NCBI GenBank assembly: GCA_015178975.1
Contig: WHVD01000057.1
Location: 372,001 to 436,000, forward strand
Direction: 5' to 3'
Source: Hysterangium stoloniferum
Taxonomy: Eukaryota; Basidiomycota; Agaricomycetes; Hysterangiales; Hysterangiaceae
Length of the DNA stretch: 64,000 bases
Shown here: positions 41,700 to 52,259 of the stretch, piece by piece
How positions within the stretch are numbered: position 1 is the stretch's first letter
Layout of the letters: the number at the start of each line of letters is the position of its first letter
Made by a program: the position numbers and the translations under genes
Notes under the pieces: model-generated
Seen by the model: the letters and a program-made list of their open reading frames with translations, nothing else
Database searches by the model: none
Told to the model about the DNA's origin: nothing

Positions 41700-43958
41700 C
41701 CATAGATATGCTGGTAAACTAGCATACAGTATATGTCCAATGAGAGAGCCTTTCCTATAAGTGTCCTATGCATATGCTCAACTCATCTAATGTGTACCAA
41801 TGTATAAAATGCTGTAAACTGCTGTTCAGTACCTCAGGATGCTAACCACTTTGACATTTCATGACTCTTGAGGTCACCATTATCTGTGTGGTCTATGTTG
41901 ATTTTGAACCCTGTTTTGACTTCCCTGGCCTGCTCCCAGGTTTGAAGTTAAGGAAAAGCATTATTATTGGTTTTTAATGGAATTGTCCAAACAAAACTTG
42001 TATAGTCATTGACTATATTCATAACATAATTATTTCCAGTATGGGATGTTACAGCTTTCAGTTCTGATAAATCTATCCATACTTTCTCCAGCTTCCTTGT
42101 TGCATTATACCCCACCCCCTCCTGAAATATTGTTGGAACAGATGATTTGGTCTGTCTGCCAAGAATACATGAGTTACATTTTGGGGGGTGTGAAGTGGAA
42201 GAAGACTGCACACCTTTGATCAGGCCACTGTTGAGCATGTCACTTATGGACTTATAGTTGGTATGCCCAAGACAGTGGTGCCAGGTTTCAATTGTAAGTG
42301 CACTTTGGGAAACAAGAGTGTGTTTAGCTTGAGTAGAATGGAGTGAGAGGGTGTAGAGGTTTTTGTGGGACAAAAACCTTCTATGAGTTAATGTAGTGTT
42401 GCATCCCTTGGTACTGAGCCAACAAGATTCATTGTCAAAGTGGGCAATCACATTGGAATCTTGTGTGAGGCATTGGACAGATATAAGGCATACTGTGGCA
42501 TCTGGGATATAAAGGACATCTTGTAGGATGAGGCATGTACCCCAGCTTATGTGTAATTTGGTGTTACCAATTCCAATCACCCAGATAGAGGAACCACTGA
42601 GACATTTTACAGATTGTGGAGTAATGGCCCGTAATGTGAGGAAATCGGTTTGGTCTGGGGAAATATGGATAGTGGCACCAGTATCTAGCCAAAAGGGGCA
42701 GGTTATTGACGTGTTCTTTACTTGTGAAGGGCGTTGTACTCTGGATGTGCTCATGGGCATGCTATTAGGTTGACTGTACTTGGACCAGTCGACAATCGTT
42801 ATTAGCTCCTCCTCAAGTGAGATCTAACTGGCATACTCAACCTGATCTAGCTCCAAGGGATGCTGCGAGGGTATGGAGACATCAGGGGTAATGAAGCCAG
42901 CAAACTCAGTGGAAGCTTGTTCTTGAAAGGAAAGCTCAGTGGCATTTTGAGAGTAAATTTTTGTCTTGGGAGTACTCGGTGTAGTGGTGGTTGGGGCATT
43001 GGTTTTGCCTGTTTAAATTCCCGATCACGCTTCCTAGTGAGTTGAGACCCCTCCAAAGTCTTTCCAGCCATACCGCCACCGGAGGCATTGCAATAGTTGA
43101 CCGTATCACGGTGGCACTTGCAATTTGAGCAAAAAATGGGATTGCCAGGTTTCGTGGCAGCAGCTACGGCGACAGAGCTGCTATTGGGAGGCCGTTTGTT
43201 GTTATTGGCAGTCAGGAGACTTTGTTCACCATTTATATATGAGCGCAGCTGAATAGAAGTGAAAGGGCTGGAGCTATGAGACTGGGAGATATCTTGCGTG
43301 ATTATGGAGCGAATATGTTGGAATTCGTCGCCTAGTGGCAGTCAGGAGACTTTTTTCACCATCCAGATACGAGCGCAGCTGAATAGAAGTGAAAGGGCTG
43401 GAACCATGAGACTGGGAGATATCTTGTGTGATGGAGCGAATATGTTAGAATTCGTCGCCAAGGGCATTTAGGAGGGCGATACACTTGAAAAAGTCATGGG
43501 ATATTTCCCCAATATCGTAGGCACGGTCAACCATGGTGCATATAGCCTCAGCAGTGGTGGGGAGGGGCGTAGTGCGAGAAAATTGGGCAAGGAGGGCTTG
43601 TGGAGCAATTGAACTTGGCAAATTGGCTCTAATACCTCAGAAAGCTTTTGCACCCAGGCGAAGATCAATATATTCCCACTCGGAAGGTTCGAGTGTGGAG
43701 GCGATAGGGGCTGCGGCGAAGGAATCATTGCTCTCCAATTAGTGCGTGCGCGGAGTTGGTCAAGGCCAGGCTTAGGAACAATGCCTTTGCATAGCCATTG
43801 AAGCACGTGAGCGTGAGGAATAAGTTTGCGGCATGTAGCCATGTTTGATAATTTGATTGCAGCTTGCCCAATTTAGGACCAGAAGATGCGACATTGGTGC
43901 GGAGGGCGGTGATAGAGGGCGCAATTTCATCGGCAGAAGCTGTCGTGAAAGTAGCCAT
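41700..43958 (-). pseudogene. Ty1/Copia remnant: gag, protease, integrase part
   Basis: The gag start is at about 43956-43958 (MATFTTASADEIAPSI), and the frame is disrupted afterwards. A zinc knuckle (C-x2-C-x4-H-x4-C, ending near VNYC) lies around 43090-43130. The 41948-42760 frame holds the protease site FWLDTGATIHIS, the GAG-pre-integrase His/Cys region WHHCLGHTNYKSISDM with CNSCILGRQTK, and the start of the integrase core IDLSELKAVTSHTGNNYVMN. Integrase-like sequence continues with stops to about 41700, where the element is cut off by an LTR. RT and RNase H are missing. Confidence 0.88.
43207..43460 (-). repeat. Tandem duplication within Copia gag
   Basis: Two adjacent copies of about 125-130 bp (about 43207-43332 and 43335-43460) share GGCAGTCAGGAGACTTT, GAGCGCAGCTGAATAGAAGT and GAATTCGTCGCC. 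They differ by a few substitutions and a small indel. Confidence 0.85.
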
Positions 43959-43997
43959 GTGGAGTAGGACAAAAAAAAGGTTCGTGTATGCTAGGTT

Positions 43998-44336
43998 GTC
44001 ACAAGAATATAGAGCTTATACAGACGAGGTAAAGCCCATAGCCTGTAGAAAAGAATGGCCTGAGTCTTGTATATGCTCTAACGGACTGAGGTGTAAGGCT
44101 GCCTAGGCTACTGTGTATATACTAGAGTTAACAATGAGTGGTGTAGACAAAACAGAACAAAGAACAAAGAAAGATATATATGGAACAAGGGGAAAAATAA
44201 ATGCTATGTAATCACATGGTCCCCTTATAATTTTGACACTCTTCGTCCAACCGAATATAGCGGTACTTCCCTTGTAATTTCGACACTCTTTGTTCACCCG
44301 AATATAGCAGTGGAGTTTCCACAGTGTTATCCAACA
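43998..44336 (-). repeat. Probable 5' LTR of the Copia remnant
   Basis: Read on the minus strand, this runs from TGTTGGATAAC to TTGTGACA and lies directly upstream of the gag start. It contains two imperfect copies of a motif around CCGAATATAGC and TTTCGACACTCTT (about 44225-44312). The exact inner boundary is inferred. Confidence 0.55.
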
Positions 44337-44610
44337 GCATGCCCTTCAATGTCCTCCCTGTCCACTTCCCAACTCTTGTAGCATACAATAGTACTTGGGA
44401 GGCCAGACTACAGAGTGATACAAAATACTTGTGTTCTTTTATTTTCTGTTCAGTTCTCATCTCTGGACTAAGACACGATGAGGCACTGTACACTACTACT
44501 AATTTACAATTATTATTTTATTTTATCCTTACAATGGTTGACTTCTGCAAAATCCATCCGTCATTAGTTTTTCATCCCGTTATCATCACGATAACCCATA
44601 CAATTGCACA

Positions 44611-46171
44611 TTAATGTTTATAATTATGAGAGCCTTTCTGAGACCCGGAAGCCACTTCTGTCAGCTCCATGTCGCCCAATGAAACACAGAATATTTCATC
44701 CGAGTTCTGTCTTTCACGGTCTTTTCTCCGACGCCCTCGTATTCGAAATACGAAGCGAGATAATATAATTGTGGTAGTCGACCAGAAATGTCTGTTGAAG
44801 CGCTATGAACGAGGGGATTGACTAGGAGTTGAGTAACTGGATCATGGACTCACGGGATGGCGACTGCGGTGGAGTAAGGCTAAAGCAATCTACGGTTATT
44901 ACACTGAACTACATATGTGAGCCGGGAGACTCACGGTCGAAAAAACCGTCATGAATAAAATGATAAACCGGATGACTGAGTATTATATTCATTTCTTGGG
45001 TGAACATTAACTAGTCACCAGTTCAATTAACACATACCAAATATGGCCTGAGGTAATGTCGTCAATAAAGGCTCCTGGAAGAAACGGGGAAGCACACGTA
45101 CTAGAAAGTATAATATGCCATCACGACCTAACGAGTATAAGAGCGGGTCTGTTCTGGGGTCACGTATGCGGCTAAGGCCATTGAAGCTGATGAAAGCCAC
45201 AACCACTGCATCGAAAAATAACTGTGGCGGCAAGTGAGGACATGTCCGAGATTTTTAAGCTTTGAGAAACGAAAGGGCATACCGGAGCAGCCCAATAAAC
45301 AATCAGAAACCAAGACTTGTTCGGTGGCGTACACATACCTAAGTGCTCGTGATGATATATCTCACCTATACATTGTCAACTACTTCGCACCGGTAGTGAC
45401 GAATTGGCCACTCACCAGAGGCGTTCCAGAATGCAGCTATTCGACTAGCTAATGTGACGCCAGTGGAGATAAAGAAGCAGAGGGTGAGTACAGAGAGTAT
45501 TTTGACACTACGGCTCCAGATTGCGGCAATATGGAGGATTACTAATACTACATTATAATTTGGCCGTGTTAGTCTTCGCCTTAGTACAATAATCATACAG
45601 ATGGGCAACATACTATCTGACATCGCGGTAACGATAGTATTCGTAAGGGTGATACCAATGATAATATAACGACAGCTTTCACCGACGTTAGGACGTAAGC
45701 GAGGTGACAAACATCAACGTACAACTGCATGCAAAATTAGCCATGTAGGTAGCAATGGCGTTATTAAGCTAGATAGCTCACTCTATCCGTCACATGCACG
45801 GCTTCTCCAGATGAAGCTGTTGAAGTAATTGGTATATAAACCACATGACAGGGTGTCGGTATCACGCACTGTAGGCAGTCAAAGTGATACCTGCGAGAGA
45901 AGCATAGCGAAATAGGAGAAAGGCCAGCTTTGCAAACCCAGTATCAGCATACCAAACCAGTTCTACTTCTTTCTGAGCGGTGAGGAAGTAATCAAAATAA
46001 AGCCAGGCACAGGAGGCCACTAGACAACTCGGTCAATGCTGACAATAGATTGGGAGTGAAAATATAAGAGGGCTGACCAATTAAATATCTAGTGAGATAA
46101 AATGATTCATACACATATACTAAATCCATTTCAGGGCGCATAGGGAATGGCATTGGGTGACTTCCGTTCAT
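44611..46171 (-). CDS. DUF6533-type seven-TM membrane protein
   Basis: This is a basidiomycete-specific integral membrane family of unknown function. The start is proposed at 46169-46171 (MNGSHPMPFPMRPEMD). The DUF6533 signature follows, with LYFDYFLTAQKEVELVW and FAKLAFLLFRYASLA. Later exons encode hydrophobic helices (LPICMIIVLRRRL, YNVVLVILHIAAIWS, SVLTLCFFISTGVTLA, FFDAVVVAFISFNGLSRI), the family's LLYSLGRDGILYFLV, and a cytoplasmic tail LSRFVFRIRGRRRKD ending at the stop 44611-44613. Five or more introns are needed, and the boundary after the first exon was not resolved. The gene is flanked on both sides by retrotransposon debris yet looks intact. Confidence 0.75.
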
Positions 46172-47604
46172 CGTGGTACGATGCCGCCGAGGAGGTGCAA
46201 GGAGCCCACTTTATAAGTAACAACTCTTCTGTGACACGGAAAGAACTAATAAATTAAGGATCCTATGTGTAGTATATATTCATCCAACCTCTACAAATTT
46301 GTCGGAATGCCGCCGGCGGGGCTTTTTTTTTTCGGGGTTGTCATCGCTACCCAACAGTTGGGCTGTGGGTGGCCGTGTTGCCACCCGGGGTTCTTCCAGT
46401 GGTTCTCCCGCGCGCCACGTGGTGATCGATTATCCTTTGCAATAACTGGTTGCATCTTTGATAATGGCGTCGTTATATGCCCACAACTGTCCTAAGGTGC
46501 AGCCATGAAAAGTTAAAGAAGACTCGGAAAATTGGAGAGACATGGTAGTGGAGAGAAAGCGTGTTCCGATAAGAGGAGGGACATAGAGGTGGACGGCGCA
46601 GTCTACTTGAGTGCACAGTCGATTATTGTTACCACTCTGCCCGGCGCCCCTAGATCTCATCCCATCAACATCAGTTAAACTTCGATTACCCTCCCCTGAT
46701 GCGCCACCCGCATGAGCCAGATTCCCTCTCAATTTTCTTGCAAGAATGGGACGCATTCAGTGGTTTATTGTGTTAGTGGCACATGACATATGTCTCTGCG
46801 ACCTGCGATGATATGGGATGGACAGTAAGTAACTTGTGGGATTACCGATGCTGGTGGCGGTAAGTTGTTGGGCTTGCTTAAAGGTGTGTGGGGCAGGACT
46901 GTTTAATACTGGGTGAAAGGGGAATATGTGCGGGATTGTGATGTTTGCATCAAAAAGCCAAGCTGTACGTGAGGAAAAGGAAACGGCGGGTCCGGATGGG
47001 AATATGTCGGAAGCCACCTGTGAGTACATAACCTGAGGAATGATGAAAGCAGGCGAAACATAGTGCACAGATACAGTTTTGGAGCGGTGGGTGGGCGGCT
47101 GCAAGTGCCAGTGTAAGCCTGGCCACCTTACCACATATGCCACCATTCCCAACCACTCCCTTTGTTCGACTAATCAAGCATTCCTTGTGTCGCCACTCAA
47201 TCACCTTGACCATTGTTCTTCCATCAACTTTTGTTCTCATTTTCCTGCCACATCTTCCTTGTCTTCAGGCACCTTTTGTTACTACAATCTTATTGTTCCA
47301 AGCAGATATATAAGTATACATTCCACAGTGATAAGGGGCAATCTTTTTGACCATAAAATCCCTTCCCACTCTTCCCTAGGGAACCTCACATTCATCTTGT
47401 ATCATACTGCTATTAAAATAAAGAAAAATTAGTCCTGTCTGTGTTGACCGAGTGAGGCTGATAACAACAGCCTTTCAGCCAGTATGGTTTGAGGATGACG
47501 CGAAGATGCCGGATTTAAAAAACGAGAGTCTGGAGGCGGTACTGGGGGTTGTGTCATTTGAGTCAGGTGTTTAGAAGTCAATAAACCTGGGTCAAATAGT
47601 CTCT
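46172..47604. other. Intergenic stretch without a confident gene
   Basis: About 1.4 kb. Minus-strand frames at 46430-47152 are open but match nothing known and have no recognisable exon signals. A T10 run lies near 46322. Confidence 0.4.
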
Positions 47605-48055
47605 TTAATCCCAGGCGAGCCTCTCGAAACTAGCTTCGTTTAGATTATTCTGCGTCTCCGTAAGCCGTTTGCTGTCCTGTCGCAGCGTTTTGGCTGACCG
47701 CTCGTGAGTTTCTACACTCTTCTGTAAGTTGACTATTTTGTTGTATAAAGTGTTACTTTCCTCGTGGATGAACTCAATGGATAATCAGTAAGAGTTTCAT
47801 TTGTTTTAAATAATAAAAAACGGAAACCTAGTACTATGGCTTCGAATCGCACGTGCCGCTTTAAGAAAGCAGTGAGTAGTCTGTTGATCTGTCGTATTGA
47901 TACCATATTTTCACAAGATATCAAGGCCGGCCATGCATCGAGAGTTGAATTACATTCCGCGCATAATCTCCGCCAACATTCTCAGCTTTATCCCGTTGAT
48001 TTACATCCCGGTCTGCCTGTTCATCACCGCTGGATGTCGACGGCGACACGTTCAT
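47605..48055 (-). CDS. Unrecognised 107-residue coiled-coil protein, three exons
   Basis: No family was recognised. The three exons join in phase 0 with consensus-like splice sites: 48055-47954 (102 nt), 47888-47835 (54 nt) and 47772-47605 (168 nt with stop). The introns are GTAATT...ACAG (65 nt) and GTACTA...TGAG (62 nt). The N-terminus is polar and acidic (MNVSPSTSSGDEQADRD). The middle is INRLLTAFLKRHVRFEAI. The C-terminal exon is a charged amphipathic helix suited to a coiled coil (LYNKIVNLQKSVETHERS, ending NEASFERLAWD). The regular phases and composition argue for a real gene despite the transposon setting. A small coiled-coil complex subunit is one possibility, but that is speculation. 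Confidence 0.55.
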
Positions 48056-48702
48056 ATTTCAAGTGGAAATTTTGCTCAGCCGCTGGTAAATTATTCCAGG
48101 GGTGCTGCTTCTTTGTCTTTTAACCAGTCTGGTAGTCAAATAGACACTCCAAAAATACACAACAAAAGATAGAACTTTGTTTTTCACTCTCCGTTTATAT
48201 CTATCGAGGACCGTGCCCTATCCAAGGTAATACAGAGACATTAATGGAAGGCTTCCGTGAATCGCAGCCTCACTAAGTCTCAGTCCAAGCATTGATAAGA
48301 CTTGAACAGAGACAACATTAAACGATGATGACAGTAAGTAAAACAATAATGAAAAAAAAACTACTATATGCATCTATCCTTATCTAAGGAAATGATGCTA
48401 AATTTTAAGTCCATTGTAGTAATCCTCATGAGGCTTACACCCCTTCCTCTTTGAGAAATACAGCATTCCCAACAGCCAAATTGGCAGACATGTAGGACCA
48501 TTATGGCAGATGAGTTGCAGTTTGGAGTGTAAAAATAAATAGGGTAAAAACTATAATGTATAAGCCTTAGTTGGGACTGTTAGGTGAGCAACTAAGGTGA
48601 TGAAAATTTCTTGTTAAGATATATATCTATACTACTCAGCAAAACATTGCCATTCTCCCCCTGCTTTCTAAGCAGTTGACACTATTATTCCAACACTCCC
48701 CT
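48056..48702. other. A/T-rich spacer
   Basis: About 650 bp, A/T-rich with poly-A runs near 48352. It lies between the small coiled-coil gene and the second Copia remnant and may include the latter's 3' flank. No gene was seen. Confidence 0.4.
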
Positions 48703-50760
48703 TCACATGTGAGCATGTATTCCAGTGTTTGATATATGGTATGCATGCTTGGGGTGTGCAAGACTGATGATGGGATGAAGCCAGATGATTTCCTTTGCAG
48801 CATGCATTGATGCTATGAACTCAGATTTGGTGGATGACAGTGTGACCATGGGTTGCTTTTTCAAACTCCAGGATATGGTGCCACAGTCTATGATATACAT
48901 ATAGCCCAAAGTGGAGTGCCAGTGGTCCTGTGATGCCCAGTCAGCATCAGTATAGCCCATAAGGCCATCAGTGTGTAATCCATATAAAAGCTTGATGTTC
49001 TGCATTCCTTTTAGGTATTTCAGGACTCACTTTGCCACTTCCCAATGAGTCCTCCCCAGGGTTGTCCATGAATCACAATAGTATTCCTACAGCAAATAAT
49101 ATGTTGGGTGTGTCATTCTTGCTATGTATAGGAGAGACCTGACTAGTTGTTTGTATGGTATGTATTTCATATTGTCTCATTCTCCATTGGTACTGGGTGA
49201 CTGATTGCCTGTGAATTGGGCTCCAGGTTCAAGTGGGGTGGAGATGGGATGTGTGTTGTTGAGGTTGAAGTGGTCCAGCATTTTTTGGATATAGGCATTC
49301 TGAAATAACAATAGGGGTGTGTGCATTCTCATTTCATTCAACCTTTACACCCAGTAATCAGTGTATTGGACCTAGATCGACAAGTTCAAAGCAGGCTCCC
49401 AATTGTTGTTTAAGTTTCATCATGGCATTTTTGGAGTTTGTGTTAAGTTCCGAACAAAGCTCCACGGATAGTCCCGCGGAGGTTTCCGGTAATTATTCCA
49501 AACACACACTTGCTTCCGGGAAATGTCCCATGGAGTCCCTGGGTAATAAGTCCGGGGAAGTTCCGGGGATTAGTAGTACAAGACAGTGCATCAGAATAAT
49601 TACCAGAAAGGTATGGCACAGGCTGAGATGGACTTGGCTTCAGCTTATAGGCTGCACCCTCGTACACTCATTTGGGTGTCCATATTTCGAGCTGACAGAA
49701 TGTATACAGGAAGATGTAAATTCCGGAGTTCCTGTGGGAGTTCCGGGAATCGAGTGTGCAGACAGATGAGAGGAGCTGAGACTGGATCAGGATGGGGGAG
49801 TAACTTGTTTGAGGGTCAAACTTGTTCGAGATTGAAACTGGATTCTAAGTACATTAAAGTAGCAGACTTATATAGACTTTGAAATGTAATAATACCAAAT
49901 ATGGTATTAATGAGGGGCAGAACTATTAAACATAAGACAAACCAAGTAAATACTAAACTGGGAATTAGGGATGGAACAGAACGGGAGTGGAGAACGAATC
50001 ATGACAGGGCATTTAACCATAACTGGAGTGGGGCTCAGTTAGAGGGGTTCCGGAAGTCCGGTCAGAGTCCGGTGACTTGGTGCACAAGATAGTGTCAGGT
50101 ATAGACAGGTTTGATGTGCAGGAGGTCCAGCGGAGTCTGGTGGGTTTTCCAATGACTGGTGTGTGAGACGCAGAGACAGATCATAACAGGAGTGGGGTTC
50201 TATGCCCTGTTAGAGGGGTTCCGGGAGTCCGGTTGGAGTCCGGCGACTGGTACATAAGACACAGAGTGTCGGGTGTATATAGGGTGGAGTCCAAGGACTG
50301 GTGTATGAGACACAGAGGGTTAGGTGCAGACAGGTGGGGTGCGTATAGAGAGTCAGGCATAAACAAGTTGATGTGCAGGCTCCGGCGGGAACTCCAGTTG
50401 TAACTATACAATATAGAGGGTCGGGAGCATGTAGGATGGGGTCCGGGAGCCCGGAGGCCGGCGGGTTCTCCAGTTCCTGACAGTTTGTTACTAGTGTCAA
50501 ATCATCCATGTGTGTTGCTACAATGAAAATTTCACCATTTTCAATTTTGAAAAATATGGCATAATTGTAAGCTGACTATGTGAATCTGAGTCTTGTGAAT
50601 AGAGCATGTAGCTCCTTGTACCACTCCCACCCTCCTGTTTCAGTCCATAAATCACCTTGAGTAATAGGCATGCTATGTAGGTCCTCTTTACCAAGTTTCG
50701 CAAATCCTGGTGGCTGTTTCATAAAGATTGTTTCTTCTATCTTTTAGGATAGACGTCCCA
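48703..50760 (-). pseudogene. Ty1/Copia remnant: RT and RNase H, split by a solo LTR
   Basis: The right part (50488-50760, minus strand) reads EETIFMKQPPGFAKLG and later IFIVATHMDDLTLVTN, the RT region with its paired Asp. The left part (48703-49435) continues with LDHFNLNNTHPISTPLEPG and RNase H sequence GYTDADWASQDHWHSTLGY, TISWSLKKQPMVTLSSTKSEF. Several stops interrupt it. The two parts are contiguous in the ancestral element once the 49441-50482 LTR and one GTTTG are removed. It is not the missing half of the other Copia copy, which lies in the wrong relative order. Confidence 0.88.
49441..50482. mobile_element. Solo LTR (1,042 bp) with GTTTG target duplication
   Basis: It begins TGTTAAGTTCCG and ends CAGTTCCTGACA, flanked by GTTTG at 49436-49440 and 50483-50487. 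It carries the GGCTTCAGCTTATAGGCTGC motif at 49636, shared with other LTRs in the window. The split LTR around the chromovirus is a relative. Confidence 0.9.
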
Positions 50761-51729
50761 TCGTTGAGTCATGGCATCAGGTTTTCCACCAAGCTGACCA
50801 GGTCAGAAATGGATGTTATGACCGTGTCGCAACCCAACGGTCCCCGAGGTTATCGCCACCTATCAACGATTCAAGTCATCACTCAAGTCCTTGCATCGGA
50901 AACCATCGGTTTCCCGACGCTGACGTATGCTTTCGCGGTGATCAAACTTCGTTTACGCCCCTGTCAAAATATACTCGTACTATCTGGTTAAACTCTGATA
51001 TGTCCCTTCTATTATGATGATCTGTCCTACTCTATGTTTTACATATGTCTATATAGGAGGGTGTTTATAATTACTATAATATCAAATATTTATTAATCAA
51101 AGCCTTATTTTTACAAAAATCCATCTTTAAATAGTGACATACCCTCTGAGAGTATTATATTGTTAACCACCAACCATAAGAAACAATTCTTCATATTACA
51201 TCCTAAATAATTCAGAGTCAATTAATAGAACCTATTGTATATGGTTTTCCAAGTTATGTAAATACTTGCTAATACTTTTGTTGTTAATTTGTTTTTTAAA
51301 AACTAAACTGTAGTTATTTCCTAGTAAAATATATGAGATGTCATTGGAAATTTTTCATCCTATGGCCTTCTTTATTAAGTGAAACCACCTATATATTCTA
51401 GGTATGTTGAATCAAGTAGAAATATGTTTACATTGACAGATCCATTCCAAAGTAATACATATGTATTTAGTGGTGCCAATGATATACATATGCATGGAAT
51501 GGACTATTTAAAGGTATCCATTTTTTAAAAGTATTAGTGTTTCAAACTACTAATTTCTTTTATTGTCTACCCATGTCCAGAAAGATTCTTTAGTTTGTAA
51601 TGTATGAGAGAGTTTAAAACTTTTTGAAAGTTTTAAAAACCAAATTATGTTTGAATCACATCCCAGATGTTTAAATGACCTTTAGAGTATATTAGAATTT
51701 GGTATACTTAATAGTTTTCAGATATCCTC
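50761..51729. other. A/T-rich spacer
   Basis: Nearly 1 kb, strongly A/T-rich, without open frames of note or recognised repeats, except that the first 230 bp are of more ordinary composition. Confidence 0.4.
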
Positions 51730-52225
51730 CATATACTTGTAACCCTCGGACTCTTTCCTTTTCTTGTAATCCCGCTCTCGGTTAATGTACGGCCTCCGAA
51801 CTAATCATCACCTTCCCATTCCTAGTCAAGCTTATTTGTCAATACTGTTTTCCACTCTTCTCCTAGTTAGTATTTCCTAGATGCCGAATACTCGTATATG
51901 AACCCGTTGTAGTTGTCATTACTAGGTAATCAGAATATCAACTCAGAATACCCTCCTACGCCTATAGAAGTCTCATACTAAGTATTCCACCATCCACCTT
52001 CGCATGTGCTCGCCCACTCTCCCCTTGGCCCGACACTTGACTTATCCTTCGCTTCCGATTGGTAGTTTCACCGAGAGGTATTCGTTAGGACTAGTCTCTG
52101 CCCATCCAAAATTTAAGGACACCTGACGGATTATTGCGAGGATGCAGCACATAAGCTGAAGCCAAGTCCTTCCGATCGGTCCCCGTTGGCCAACTGACAT
52201 TAGTCAGTTTTCAGTTATTAACAGC
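51730..52225. mobile_element. LTR fragment (family B), inverted relative to 31.8 kb copy
   Basis: The reverse complement matches 31843-32099 plus 33044 onward. It includes the motif GCAGCACATAAGCTGAAGCC at 52144-52163 and, on the reverse strand, TGTTAATAACTGAAAACTGAC at the right end. It abuts the truncated 3' end of the minus-strand Gypsy. The left limit is approximate. Confidence 0.6.
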
Positions 52226-52259
52226 AGATAATCATGTTGAAAGCGGAAAGGAATTCAGA

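Noticed and set aside
41700-50760. The two Copia remnants as one element
   Set aside because: Both are on the minus strand, but the gag-integrase part lies to the left of the RT-RNase H part, the reverse of the order needed, and an intact host gene lies between them.
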